A stretch of 64,000 nt of DNA from Xanthomonas campestris pv. badrii (GCF_012848175.1 NZ_CP051651.1:2852001-2916000), one strand, 5' to 3'; positions 51,326-60,890 are shown, numbered from the stretch's first letter. Numbers and translations: made by a program. The notes: generated from the sequence alone by a model not told the origin.

Positions 51326-51755
51326 GGAGCAACCTCCAGGCAAATGGAAAGACCAGCTACGCGTCGGTGCGGAGCGATTGCCGCCATGCCTGCGGTCATC
51401 GAGCGCGACCGACTGCGCTACGCCTTCATGATAGGGACGCTAGAGCACGTTCCCGATGCGACACGGCGTCGCATCTGCGTCAAACCGTCGCGCCCGTGCG
51501 GCGAAGCGTGCGATGCAATCGCAGACGGCATGGCGATGAGCGCTATCGCGCCAGCCCCCGGGTGTACTGACTGCGGCCAGCGTCACGGCGTCGCAGTCGC
51601 CCGATGTACGGCGCTGCGCAGACCCGCGCCTGCTGACCTGGCCGGCATGCGCGGGCGTCTGGGAGTGCCCATCACCGCGCGGTTCACGCAAGCCTGGCCT
51701 TCTGCGCCATCAGGCAGGCGACCCAGCACTGCGGCCCGTCGCCCGGCTGCGCCGC
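51326..51755. other. Upstream region of cydAB
   Basis: No gene is seen in these 430 bp between the cydA start and the end of the permease gene. It should contain the cydAB promoter. I looked for an FNR/Anr-type TTGAT-N4-ATCAA site and did not find a convincing one. Confidence 0.4.
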
Positions 51756-53153
51756 CTAGTGCGTGCGGCGGATCCGCCGGGCGATTTCGCTGACCACCGC
51801 AATGGCAACGGTCAGACCCACCATCGACAGGAACTGCGTCCGCGTCTCGGCCGAGCTGGCCAGCAGCACGAAGATCACGCCCAGGATCGTCAACGCCAGC
51901 ACGGTCAGAAATGGATAGCCGCGCATCCGAAACGGCAATGCGATGCCGGCGCGATCGGCGCGGGCGCGCAGGATCAGCTGCGACAGCAGCGAGATCGTCC
52001 ACACCAGCAGGCAGGTGGCACCGACGATATTGAGCAGCACCGGCAACACCTTGTTGGGATACAGCAGCTCCAGTGCGGCGGCCGCAAAGCCGAACAACAC
52101 GCTGGCGATCACCGCCGCCAACGGCACCTGCTCGCGGCTGGTCCTGGCGAGCACGCGCGGCGCCTCGCCGCGCTGGGCCAGCGAGAAGATCATGCGCGAC
52201 GCGCCGTAGAGATTAGCGTTGAGCGCCGACAGCAGCGCCACCACCGCCACCAGGGTGATCGCAGTGGCCGCACCGGGAATGCGCGCCACCTCCAGCACCG
52301 CGGCAAATGGCGAGCCGAGCGCCTTGCTGGTCCACGGCACCACCGCCACGATCACGCTGATCGACCCGATGTAGAACACCAGGATGCGCCAGGCCACGGT
52401 GCGGATGGTGCGGGCCAGGCTGCGCCCGGGGTCGGCGGTTTCTGCCGCCGCCACCGCCACGATCTCGGTGCCGCCAAAGGCGAACACCACCACCAGCAAG
52501 GCCGCGCCAACGCCGGCCAGGCCATTGGGCGCAAACCCGCCGTTCTGGGTGAAGTTGGACACCCCCGGCGAGGTCACGCCGGGCAGCCAGCCGGCCAGCA
52601 GCGCGAAACCGATCAACAGGAACACCACGATCGCCACGACCTTGAGAATGGCGAACCAGAATTCGAATTCGCCGAAATTACGCACGCCCAACAGGTTGAT
52701 CGCGGTGAAGGTCGCCATGAACAGCAGCGCCAGCAAGGGCACCGGCAACGCCGGCCAGACGGTCGCGAGCAGGCCGGCGGCGCCGACCGCCTCGGCTGCG
52801 ATCACCACCACCACCTGGAACCACCACAGCCAGCCCACCGTGGCGCCGGCGGTCGGGCCCATCGCATCGGCCGCATATACCGAGAACGCGCCGCTGGCCG
52901 GCTTGGCCGCCGCCATCTCGCCCAGCGCGTTCATCACGATGATCACCAGGGCACCGGCGATCAGGTAGGACAGCAGCACCGCCGGCCCGGCTGCCTGGAT
53001 GCCGACGCCCGACCCCAGGAACAGCCCGGCACCGATGGCGGTGCCCAGGCCCATCATCATCAACTGCCGCGGTTTGAGCGCATGGCGCAACGCAGGCGCG
53101 GCGGTCGAAGCGTTCTGGGCAACAGGATCGGTCGGAAGCGACATGGACGGCAT
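51756..53153 (-). CDS. APC family amino-acid permease
   Basis: A 465-residue inner-membrane protein with twelve predicted helices, starting with the APC signature MMMGLGTAIGAGLFLGSG (about 30-47) and continuing with GEMAAAKPASGAF and SKALGSPFAA, as in the AAT subfamily (AroP/LysP/GabP-like). It is a secondary importer of amino acids driven by protons. An ATG three codons later (53144) is an alternative start. The specific substrate cannot be read from sequence. It is flanked by the cydAB promoter region and pel. Confidence 0.9.
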   Translation of the reverse strand: MPSMSLPTDPVAQNASTAAPALRHALKPRQLMMMGLGTAIGAGLFLGSGVGIQAAGPAVLLSYLIAGALVIIVMNALGEMAAAKPASGAFSVYAADAMGPTAGATVGWLWWFQVVVVIAAEAVGAAGLLATVWPALPVPLLALLFMATFTAINLLGVRNFGEFEFWFAILKVVAIVVFLLIGFALLAGWLPGVTSPGVSNFTQNGGFAPNGLAGVGAALLVVVFAFGGTEIVAVAAAETADPGRSLARTIRTVAWRILVFYIGSISVIVAVVPWTSKALGSPFAAVLEVARIPGAATAITLVAVVALLSALNANLYGASRMIFSLAQRGEAPRVLARTSREQVPLAAVIASVLFGFAAAALELLYPNKVLPVLLNIVGATCLLVWTISLLSQLILRARADRAGIALPFRMRGYPFLTVLALTILGVIFVLLASSAETRTQFLSMVGLTVAIAVVSEIARRIRRTH

Positions 53154-53370
53154 CGGAGAGGTGGTAACGCGACACGATACCGCGTCGCGGCGCCGGCCGC
53201 GCCTCTTGACGACACAGCGGCGCCCGGGTGCGGGGTGCTGCTGCACCGCAACGTGCCTTGGGCCCTGCCCCCATCGAGGCAGGATCGGAAACGGGCGCGC
53301 CACTGCAGCGTGCTGCGCGCCTTGCGCATGCGCTCGGTCAAGGCATGCTGTTCTGCAGTGCCGGATACAC

Positions 53371-53395
53371 AAATCCCCGGACGAGCCGGGGATTT
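53371..53395 (-). terminator. Terminator stem-loop of the pectate lyase gene
   Basis: A perfect 10-bp inverted repeat, AAATCCCCGG / CCGGGGATTT, with a 5-nt loop lies 24 bp beyond the pel stop. Read on the minus strand, the stem ends in ATTT followed by G, so the T tract is short, but the stem is strong. Confidence 0.8.
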
Positions 53396-53418
53396 GCCAC
53401 CATCCTGGTGCGCAGCGC

Positions 53419-54480
53419 TCACTCCGCCAGGTTCTTGCCCGCCCCTGCGGTGGCGATCACCTTGGCCTTGACCTGCGCGGCCGCGGTGACGGTGTAGGTG
53501 TAACCCAGTGGTTCCGGGAACACCTTGGAGCTGATCCAGGTGGTGGCGTTGGCGTACGGCTTGCTGCCGTCCGGCGTGCCCCAGGTGATGCCGCTGCCCA
53601 CGTAGTTGTTGATCAGGTCCCAATAGCCGATCTCGCTGCTGTCGCGCGAGGTCACCGGGTTCTTGATGTTCTCGAAGTAGTTGGACTCGATCTTGGCCAC
53701 GCCGCCCATGCGCACATTGATGCCGGAGGTGGTGACGTTGTTGAAGTAGTTGTTGTAGATGTGGCTCAGGCCACGGCGCTGCAGCGGCACGCGCGACTCC
53801 ACATTCTCGAAGCGGTTGTGGTGATACGTGGTGCGTGCCGCCGAATTCTTGGTGTCGCTGTCGCTGAAACCATTGAGCGCGACCTTTTGATAGTTATAGA
53901 CATGATTGTAGGACACGGTGACGTGGTGCACGCCCTTCTTCATGTCGATGCCACCATCGAAGGAGGCATCGCCGGCACCGGAGCACTTGGTGAGCGAGGC
54001 GAACACGGTGTTGTGGTCGACCCAGATCCTGGACGGCGAGCCGCTGGAGTTGCCCTCCAGCGAAATCGAGTCGGCATCTTCGCCACCCTGCAGCAGGCCG
54101 ATGGTCATGTTCTGGATGATGATGTTGTTGGCGTTGCCCACCACCCATAGACCGAAGTTGGCCGCCGAGCCATTCGCCCCCCTGATGGTGACATCGCTCT
54201 TGTTCTTGATCTGCACGGTCTTGGCCGGCAGCTTCCACTGCGCGCAGACGTCCTTGATGGTGCCGAAGTCGAACTTGCCGGTGTAGTTGAGCACCAGCCC
54301 GCCGCTGCCGGAATAACCGTCGATTGCCGCCTGCATCGCTTCGAAGGTGGCCACATTGACCGGTGTCTTGTTGCCGCCGCCGGTGGTGGCGGCACCGTAG
54401 CCGACCGGGCCGGCCATGGCGCCCGCAGCGCAGGCGGACAGTGCGAGCGCAACGGCGCCCTGAAGCATCTTGCTGGTCAT
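53419..54480 (-). CDS. pel: Secreted pectate lyase, family PL1
   Basis: A 353-residue pectate lyase with a signal peptide (1-24) for type II secretion. The PL1 parallel beta-helix is evident from the IWVDHNTVF motif (152-160), the GGIDMKKG calcium-site area and the catalytic Arg in ESRVPLQRR (R230). It cleaves de-esterified polygalacturonate in plant cell walls by beta-elimination with Ca2+. The ATG at 54480 gives the signal peptide; an upstream extension to 54684 has no homology. A strong stem-loop ends the gene. This is a clear plant-pathogen marker. Confidence 0.95.
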   Translation of the reverse strand: MTSKMLQGAVALALSACAAGAMAGPVGYGAATTGGGNKTPVNVATFEAMQAAIDGYSGSGGLVLNYTGKFDFGTIKDVCAQWKLPAKTVQIKNKSDVTIRGANGSAANFGLWVVGNANNIIIQNMTIGLLQGGEDADSISLEGNSSGSPSRIWVDHNTVFASLTKCSGAGDASFDGGIDMKKGVHHVTVSYNHVYNYQKVALNGFSDSDTKNSAARTTYHHNRFENVESRVPLQRRGLSHIYNNYFNNVTTSGINVRMGGVAKIESNYFENIKNPVTSRDSSEIGYWDLINNYVGSGITWGTPDGSKPYANATTWISSKVFPEPLGYTYTVTAAAQVKAKVIATAGAGKNLAE

Positions 54481-55109
54481 GCAGCCTCTCCCAAAGAAGT
54501 CGATGAGCGGCGCATGCCGCCTGCGCAGTGGCAGCGGCGACAGCGACGCGTTACGTGGGGGGCTGCATTCTTCGCGCGACTTACAACATAAAACAATTAT
54601 CCATCTATGAAACTTTGACGCGCCACGGTGTTCTTCCCGCAGGACATGCAAAAGAGACAGTGGGAGACACCCGGGACAAGACACAACGGCGCCTGCTATC
54701 AGGTGCCGCTGCCGGCCTCATCGGCGTTAAGTTGGTGTGGCCCGCATGATCAGCTGGACGGCGTCCATTGATTGCCGCGACGCGCATGGCGATGCGCGAG
54801 GTCGGTTGGCACATTGTGCGCGCCACCTACTGGGCATGGATGCGACGATCGGTAGAGGCCTTCCTACGACCACTGCGCGGCGTAGACGCCGCAACCGGCA
54901 GCGCATGCACGCAATGGCGTTGATGCAGAGACCGAGCCCGTCACCGGTGAGGCCGATGCGCCCTGCGCAACGATTTTCTGGTTTCCTGGCGCCGGGCTTT
55001 ACGGCGATCGGCACCGAGATGACGAACCGATACGTCGCTGTGACGTGCGATCCGCTGAAGGCGCTGCAAGTTCCACAGGCAAGGCCGCCCCCCCAGGGCA
55101 GCCCTGCCT
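54481..55109. other. Intergenic region between pel and the accessory locus
   Basis: No supported gene lies in 629 bp; a 215-residue plus-strand frame at 54737-55384 overlaps the coiled-coil gene and has shadow-like composition. An AT-rich patch at 54580-54620 is the likely pel promoter region. This stretch marks the left border of the toxin-immunity locus. Confidence 0.45.
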
Positions 55110-55745
55110 TCATCGGCTTGAGGATTGGCGTAGGGCGACAGCGCGATACTGGCCTCGATCGCCATAGCGGGGCCCCTTCTGCTCGACAACGGCGCAGAGC
55201 CTGTCTTGGCCGCAGGGCACCAGGTCCGCGCGTGCGACGCGGTCCAGAAAGGCGATTTCCGCGCGGCGCTGGGTGGCCTCGGCCAATACCGGCCGGGCGC
55301 CCTGGACGGCGTAGCCGACTGCAGCCAGGCACAGGAGCGTGCCGACCAACAGCGCGCCAAGCCCGGCCCAGCTACGCCGGATGACGCTGGTTTCCAGCGA
55401 TTGCTGCGCCTGTGCATAGCGCGCGATCGCCTGCTCAAGCGTCCGTTCCGCCTGGACCATCTTCTTGTTGAATCGCTCGGTCGCCGGTTCCAGCGTCTGC
55501 GTCAGCGCCTGACTGCTCAATTGCGTTAGCCGGGGCAGCGCATTTTCCATCAGGCCACTGACGCGCTGATCGGCGTGTTTGACGGCAATCTGCAGAAACT
55601 GCAGCTGCTCCCGGACCAGATCTTCCAATCCGTGCTCGCGCCGTTGCAGCGTCCCGATCAGTGCCGCCATGGCCTGGATCGATTCTTTTAGCGTGCGTTC
55701 CGACGCGTTGACATCGGGTAGTGCGGAGGTGTTCTGCATGTCCAT
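55110..55745 (-). CDS. Coiled-coil membrane protein, last gene of the toxin operon
   Basis: A 211-residue protein with a long amphipathic, Gln-rich helical region (about 10-125) likely to form a coiled coil, one hydrophobic segment (about 130-151), and a C-terminal soluble part with two cysteines (CGQDRLC). It starts 40 bp after the large AHH protein gene on the same strand, so it is co-transcribed. It is unlike the Imm11 proteins. A helper, anchor or secretion partner of the large protein is a possibility; I do not recognise the family with confidence. The layout resembles accessory proteins of mobilisation or secretion systems, but no specific match is claimed. Confidence 0.65.
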   Translation of the reverse strand: MDMQNTSALPDVNASERTLKESIQAMAALIGTLQRREHGLEDLVREQLQFLQIAVKHADQRVSGLMENALPRLTQLSSQALTQTLEPATERFNKKMVQAERTLEQAIARYAQAQQSLETSVIRRSWAGLGALLVGTLLCLAAVGYAVQGARPVLAEATQRRAEIAFLDRVARADLVPCGQDRLCAVVEQKGPRYGDRGQYRAVALRQSSSR

Positions 55746-55785
55746 GGTGTTCTCTCGATGATTCGACTTGCTGCACGTGTCCCGG

Positions 55786-58700
55786 CTATCCACCGCCGCC
55801 GCCGCCGCCACCGCCACCGCCACCGCCATCTCCGCCACCACCACCGTCACCCTGCGGACCGCCTTGCATCGCCGGTCCGTTGGCGAACTGCGGCAATGTC
55901 ATCACCATCACCGGGCCACGGCTGGTCTGCACCTCTGTCGAGACGTCCATGTTCAGGGCCTGGCGCATACTCGCCTGTTCCTGAGCCTCCTGCATCGCCT
56001 GGGCATCCAGATACTCATGCCCTTGTTTGGCAAGTGCCTGGCTATAGGGGCTGTTGGCGACCCGCTTCAAGGCCTGTTCGATCGCCAGTTCGTCCTTGCA
56101 GTCGATGGCGTACAGCAACTCGTCCACATCCGGATCGCCGGTGATGGCTTTACGCTGGGGCTGCGGCCGATCTTCCTGCTCGCCAGCGGCAAGAGGGTGT
56201 GGCGCGGTGTCTGCAGGCGGAGCGCGTGGTGGTCTCAGTCCAGAGGGACCATCCGGATCGTACCCTTCACGCAATTCCAACTCGGTAAATGGCCGCTCGC
56301 CACGGTCCACGCGCGCCTGCCGCGCTGCTGCGACGCGGTCTTCTGTTTCGAGCTCCTGTTCGAGTTGGATACGCAGCTCTCGCATGGATCGCGCTATTTC
56401 CTCCCAGGAGTTTGGATCGGCGGGCACAGCGGCAGGAAGGTCGTGCTGATCTGCCAGGGACGCAGAAAGCGGCTCGCGCGCATCGGCCGTGTCCTCGGGT
56501 GTGTCGGCTGCGCGGCCAGCGGTCGGCATTTCCGGCGATGCCCCTGTCGCCTGTGCGAGGTGTGCGGGCACTGGCAACGCTGCAGGGGGATCTGGTGCTT
56601 CCGGTGCTTGAGTCTGTGGCGTGCGCGCCTGTTGATCGTCGCGGTGTTCTACCGCCGCCGGGGTGGCGAGCGATGGCGCGGAAGGCGCCGTCGCCACCTG
56701 GGGCAGGTGCGCATCCGCCGACTGCTGGAGCTGTTGCGCAGGTGCATCTTGCTGCGCATCCGGGGCTTGTGCAGTCATCGGCTGTTGGCCGCTGTGCAGG
56801 TCCGCAACCTGCTGCTGCTCTGCCGGTGCGGTCTGCGCGATCGCGGCGCTCTGCGCTGTCTGCTGTTGGACTTCCTGCGGACGCTGTTCTTGCGTTTGCT
56901 GGCTTTGCGTCCGCTGCTGCGCTACGTCGGATGCATGTGCTTGCGCAGGCTCTACCACTTGTTCCTGGGGCCGTTGGGCGGCGTCATCATGGGTAGACCG
57001 CTGCTCGGGCTGGCGTGGTGATGTGTCTTGCGCATGGAGCAACGACGGTTCGCGTGCGGCGGCTTCCTCTGCCAGCTCCTGCTCGCGTTGTGGCGCCGTT
57101 TGGGCGTGCAGCGGCTGCTGCCCGGCATGGTGCACAGTCTGCGCCTGCAGCCGGTCCTGCTGGCTCTGCCGGGCGTCCTGAGCCTGGCGTATTTCCTGCT
57201 CGCGCTGCTGTGTCTCCTGAGCCTGCATCTGCGCTTGTTCGCGCTGCTCCGTCTCGTGCGCCTGCCGCTGGACGTGTTCGAGGTGCTGGGTGTCCTGCGC
57301 CTGGCGTTCTTGTTGCTCCAGACGCTGCGCTTGCTGCCGTGCTTCCAGCGCGGTATGCGCCTGCAGCGCCTGGGCAGCTTGCGCCCGAACCTCGTGCGAT
57401 GCTTGTGCCTGCAGCGCCTGGGCGCGAGCCTGCGTCAACTGTTGATCTTGCGCCTGTCGTGCCTCCTGCTGCCGCTGTTGGTGCTCTTGCGCGGTGCTGG
57501 CCGCCTGGCCCTGTGCCTGCACGTCGAGCGCCTGCTGTTCAGAAGGCGGTGATCCGGACGTGTCTGCATCTGTCGAGCCTTCGGACGACGCTGGCGCGGA
57601 GGTTAGATGCTGCATCGGCGCGGCCGACTGCTGGCGCGCCTGCAGCTCCTGCAGCGCCTGACGGATGTCGTCGGTGCTGGTGACCGCTGCAATGCGCTCC
57701 ACGCCGTCGGCGCCGCGCTGGAGATGGGCGATCGGGCTGTCGGCGCCATACTGACCGCCTGGTCCACGCTGGAGCTGCATCGCGCCATCGCCTGCGAGCC
57801 CTTCCGCCTCGCGGGTGCGTTGGATCGCCAGCTCGATCGCTTCGCGCCATTGCGGCTGCAGTTCCGTGCCTACGATGCGGTAGCGGTACAGCGTCTGCTC
57901 GCGCTGCCGATCTTGTGGCGATGGCGGCGCTTGCTGGATGGCCGCAATCGCCTGCGCCTGCTCCGCAAGCGCCGGTTGCAGCAGTGCGCGCATGGTGTCT
58001 AGTTCCAGCACGCGATTGCCATCGGGTGGAGCGCCGTGGCTGGTCCACTGGCCCTCCATGTTGCGGTAATAGCGCTGGCCGTTCGAGGCGATCAGCGCAT
58101 CCGGATCGGGCAGCGCCTGCTGCACGGCCGGCGAGATGGGCAGGCCATCGGCTGCCCAACCGCTGCGGTGGTGGGCAAGCTCATAGCGCGCGGCGATGGC
58201 ACCGGGGCTGTTGGCGATGTTGCGCGCGATGACCGCTTGCGCCTGTGCTTCCAGCTCTGCGGCCCGCAGTGGCGTTGCGATATCGGTCCGATACACAGCG
58301 CTGTCGGCGTCTGCGACCACACCGCTTTGCACAGTGCGCCGCCATTGCCCATCGTTGGGATCGCGCGTCCAGTCGGCCGTGCTGAGGCTGGGTGGATCGG
58401 TATCGCTGGCCGGTAGGCGATACGGGTCCTGTGGTGCGGGCGCATCCTTCAGCGCCAATGCGGCAGCGACGTTGGTCGCTTGATAATTGAGTTCGCGGGC
58501 CTTCTCGTGGCTGGCGACGATGGGGGTGGAGGTGGGGTTGTCCACGCCATCATTAGTGATGTCGGCCATGCCCTCGCGCGCCCAGGCAGTGCCGTTGAAC
58601 GACCACTGCGTGCCATCGCGGTCGGTCTGGGTATAGATGGCGCGGTTGTCGAGCAGTGCGGCGGCTTTTTCGCCGGCCACGCTCATGAAATAGGCATCGG

Positions 58701-59769
58701 CAGCGATCAAGGCCATCGGCCCGGCGCCGGACGCGCCAAGCGCGTAGGCGGCCGTCGTGCCGCCGGCCCAGCCACCGACATTGCGGCCGGCGAAATGGGC
58801 GAGTTCTGATTGCGCTGCGAGTGGGTTGTCCCGGCCGAGTAAATGCGTGGCGCGTTGGCCGGTCATGACCGTGTCGGCGGCGGTGGCGAGCAAGCCGGCG
58901 GTGCGTAGCGCCTGGCCTGCAGATAGATCGCCTGCCAACAACTCGGCGGTGGTGAAGCCGCGTTGCGAGACTGGTGTGTACGCCGGATGCGGTGCGGCGC
59001 CTGAGCCTTGGCGAATGCTGCGCGCAGCACCGCCAATGGTTGTGGGCGTGTCATCCAGGACCTGCTGGACCAGGGCTGCGTTGGACTCGGATAAGGTTAT
59101 GCGCCCGGCATCCTTGGCGTGTGCGATGGCCATGCGAAATTCCTCGCGGCCGGCGATTTCGCGGGCGAGGACATCGGGTTCACGTGGGACGCCGACCAAA
59201 TTGCGCCCCGTTATGCGTGCGGCATTGATCACTTTTGCTATCCGCTGCTCGGAGTGTGTGATCGCGGCCCATTCCGATTCGACAGTGCCCATGGAGCGCA
59301 GGGTTTTGAGCTGCTGCGCATGATCGGCACGGTATTGCTCGTACTCGGAGAGGGTGCTGCGGTTTTGTGTGTTGGCCTCGGCCTTGGTCAAGCGATCCGG
59401 GGTGGTTGCGAACATATCGCCATTGATCAGTGCGACTTTGATTGTGTCTTGCAGATCATGGACCTGGGCGGCGACGCGCTTCAAGGCGGCAGCGTCGTTG
59501 CGCATGGCGGCTTTGCCGTTTGGGGAGTCAATTATTTCATTAAGATAACCGAATATTGCTTTCGTATAGGAGCTGCGCGTGCGTCCTCGGTGAGGCGAAG
59601 TTTCAATTTCATCCGCCAGCTTTCCATCTACCGGAAGATACAGGCGATTAGTCGATATATCCTTGTCGATCAAGCCATGCTCAAGCAATTTCTTAAGCAA
59701 CCTATGATCGCGAAAGATGGTGTTCTCAATGACATGATGACTTTCAAGGATGACGTTACCGGACGGCAT
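55786..59769 (-). CDS. Large AHH nuclease-domain protein (putative polymorphic toxin)
   Basis: A 1327-residue protein whose first 75 residues form an AHH (HNH/Endo VII superfamily) nuclease domain: H11-H12, then N41-R42, LP at 45-46, H60-x-G62 and Y68. A helical linker leads to a conserved middle (about 269-576) with hydrophobic segments near 325-370; this part is identical to the neighbouring copy. A Gln/Ala-rich stalk follows (about 735-1025), then a Pro-rich stretch, a folded domain (about 1150-1290) and a poly-Gly tail. The nuclease at the N-terminus is reversed relative to Rhs or CDI toxins and resembles type IV effectors, but I see no classic XVIPCD motif. An Imm11-like gene lies 37 bp upstream. 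Start and frame are well supported. Confidence 0.8.
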   Translation of the reverse strand: MPSGNVILESHHVIENTIFRDHRLLKKLLEHGLIDKDISTNRLYLPVDGKLADEIETSPHRGRTRSSYTKAIFGYLNEIIDSPNGKAAMRNDAAALKRVAAQVHDLQDTIKVALINGDMFATTPDRLTKAEANTQNRSTLSEYEQYRADHAQQLKTLRSMGTVESEWAAITHSEQRIAKVINAARITGRNLVGVPREPDVLAREIAGREEFRMAIAHAKDAGRITLSESNAALVQQVLDDTPTTIGGAARSIRQGSGAAPHPAYTPVSQRGFTTAELLAGDLSAGQALRTAGLLATAADTVMTGQRATHLLGRDNPLAAQSELAHFAGRNVGGWAGGTTAAYALGASGAGPMALIAADAYFMSVAGEKAAALLDNRAIYTQTDRDGTQWSFNGTAWAREGMADITNDGVDNPTSTPIVASHEKARELNYQATNVAAALALKDAPAPQDPYRLPASDTDPPSLSTADWTRDPNDGQWRRTVQSGVVADADSAVYRTDIATPLRAAELEAQAQAVIARNIANSPGAIAARYELAHHRSGWAADGLPISPAVQQALPDPDALIASNGQRYYRNMEGQWTSHGAPPDGNRVLELDTMRALLQPALAEQAQAIAAIQQAPPSPQDRQREQTLYRYRIVGTELQPQWREAIELAIQRTREAEGLAGDGAMQLQRGPGGQYGADSPIAHLQRGADGVERIAAVTSTDDIRQALQELQARQQSAAPMQHLTSAPASSEGSTDADTSGSPPSEQQALDVQAQGQAASTAQEHQQRQQEARQAQDQQLTQARAQALQAQASHEVRAQAAQALQAHTALEARQQAQRLEQQERQAQDTQHLEHVQRQAHETEQREQAQMQAQETQQREQEIRQAQDARQSQQDRLQAQTVHHAGQQPLHAQTAPQREQELAEEAAAREPSLLHAQDTSPRQPEQRSTHDDAAQRPQEQVVEPAQAHASDVAQQRTQSQQTQEQRPQEVQQQTAQSAAIAQTAPAEQQQVADLHSGQQPMTAQAPDAQQDAPAQQLQQSADAHLPQVATAPSAPSLATPAAVEHRDDQQARTPQTQAPEAPDPPAALPVPAHLAQATGASPEMPTAGRAADTPEDTADAREPLSASLADQHDLPAAVPADPNSWEEIARSMRELRIQLEQELETEDRVAAARQARVDRGERPFTELELREGYDPDGPSGLRPPRAPPADTAPHPLAAGEQEDRPQPQRKAITGDPDVDELLYAIDCKDELAIEQALKRVANSPYSQALAKQGHEYLDAQAMQEAQEQASMRQALNMDVSTEVQTSRGPVMVMTLPQFANGPAMQGGPQGDGGGGGDGGGGGGGGGGGGG
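55797..55836. repeat. Trinucleotide run encoding the poly-Gly tail
   Basis: CCG/CCA/CCT triplets (GGN on the coding strand) run for about 13 codons at the 3' end of the large toxin gene, giving a terminal Gly run broken by single Asp residues further in. Copy number is likely to vary between strains. Confidence 0.7.
58041..58965. repeat. 925-bp direct repeat, copy A
   Basis: This segment of the large toxin gene matches 60891-61815 with a constant offset of 2850 bp. I found no difference in the lines compared, and frames on both strands give the same translations. Outside the borders the two sequences diverge abruptly, which points to recent duplication or gene conversion. Confidence 0.9.
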
Positions 59770-59806
59770 CTGCCCTTACTCCATCAAGCGGTCAAAGGTA
59801 CGTTGC

Positions 59807-60460
59807 TCAGCAACCGAAAGCGTCTATCAACCAGACGCCGCGTGTCCTGGGCGATTTGCCAAACCCTTGCGCGATCAAGGTATCGCGCAAGAACTGATCG
59901 CAAAAAGCATCTGATGTATAGGGTGTCCTGAAAACATGCGCGGCCCCGACCATGTCTTTCCTGAATGCAAGATCGGCACCGCCAGCAACTCTGTAATATT
60001 TCCCATTTGGATACCCAGTCAACACCTTGACGGTAGATGCTTCTTCATCAATGGCGTCGATAATCCTCACCACTTCGCAAAGATAGTGTGGTGCCCCGGG
60101 CGTACCGTCTTCCAATCGGAAGTCGCATAGCGCAAAGGCAAACCCCTCCGGGTCTGCTGCCTCGAGCACCTGCTTCAGCAGTTCGGAGATCAGCCAGTAA
60201 CCTTTGAATCCATCGTGCATGTCATTCGGCATATCGCCGATGCGACTGTCGTAGCGCAGGCGCGGGGTTTCCTTCAATGCAGCCAGGCCAGCGTCCTCTC
60301 CAGGCAGGCTGTCAGCAATGGAAAACGGCACCGCATCCTCGTTCTCGAACTCCACGCCATGCCCACGACCGCCGCCACGCACGTCGGACCTGAGGATGTA
60401 GAACTCGCCCTTCTTCGGCGCGTTGTGATGAATCGTTTGCGTTGGCTCGGCTTGGTTCAT
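59807..60460 (-). CDS. Imm11 (DUF1629)-like immunity protein, second copy
   Basis: A 217-residue acidic cytoplasmic protein similar to the one at 62566-63237. Shared blocks are KKGEFYILRSD near the start, GFKGYWLISELLKQV, DPEGFAFALCDFRLEDGT, LCEVVRIIDAIDEE and LAFRKDMVGAAHVFR. The pattern fits DUF1629/Imm11 immunity proteins of polymorphic toxin systems. The ATG at 60460 is preferred (GGAGAG site, aligned with its paralogue); a start at 60490 would overlap the upstream toxin stop. It precedes the intact AHH toxin gene and probably protects against it. Confidence 0.82.
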   Translation of the reverse strand: MNQAEPTQTIHHNAPKKGEFYILRSDVRGGGRGHGVEFENEDAVPFSIADSLPGEDAGLAALKETPRLRYDSRIGDMPNDMHDGFKGYWLISELLKQVLEAADPEGFAFALCDFRLEDGTPGAPHYLCEVVRIIDAIDEEASTVKVLTGYPNGKYYRVAGGADLAFRKDMVGAAHVFRTPYTSDAFCDQFLRDTLIAQGFGKSPRTRGVWLIDAFGC

Positions 60461-60596
60461 GGATGCTCTCCGATACACGGTGCATGTCATCGAGAGGCGG
60501 TCGCTGCTCTCGCTAGACGGACGCTACCAGCATACCGCTTTCGGTCGGCTGCTCGGTGTCGCAGCTGCATGATTCTGCTATCGGCGCCAAAGTTGC

Positions 60597-60624
60597 CACC
60601 ATGGTCACCATGGTCACCATGGCC
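60597..60624. repeat. Nine-bp tandem repeat in the disrupted toxin gene
   Basis: About three copies of ACCATGGTC lie in frame and encode Gly-His-Gly-Asp-His units near the C-terminus of the truncated protein. The intact paralogue has GPGGQYGADS at this place, so the repeat is a local expansion. Confidence 0.75.
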
Positions 60625-60890
60625 ACGTTGCAGCTTCTGCGCGCTATCACCGGTAAGTCCCGTTGCCTCGCGCGTGCGTTGGGCCGCCAGTTCGATCGCT
60701 TCGCGCCAGTCCGGTTGGAGTTCGGTGCCAACGATGCGGTAGCGGTAGAGCGTCTGTTCGCCCTGAACCTCCTGCGGCGATTGCCGGATGGCCGCAATCG
60801 CCTGCGCCTGCTCTGCAAGCGCCGGTTGCAGCAGTGCGCGCGTGGTCTCCAGCTCCAGCACGCGGTTGCCATCTGGTGGGGCACTGTTGG

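Noticed and set aside
51326..51755. FNR/Anr box before cydA
   Set aside because: No convincing TTGAT-N4-ATCAA-type palindrome was found in the region.
54737..55384. A possible 215-residue gene on the plus strand beside pel
   Set aside because: Shadow-like composition, no motif, overlap with the coiled-coil gene on the other strand.
55110..55745. Plasmid mobilisation protein next to a relaxase
   Set aside because: The coiled-coil/TM layout is similar to some mobilisation accessory proteins, but the neighbour has no relaxase motifs (no three-His or catalytic Tyr motif), so the label is not supported.
55786..59769. Assignment as a classical Xanthomonas type IV effector with XVIPCD
   Set aside because: The architecture is suggestive, but I could not find the characteristic C-terminal XVIPCD motifs, so the route is left open.
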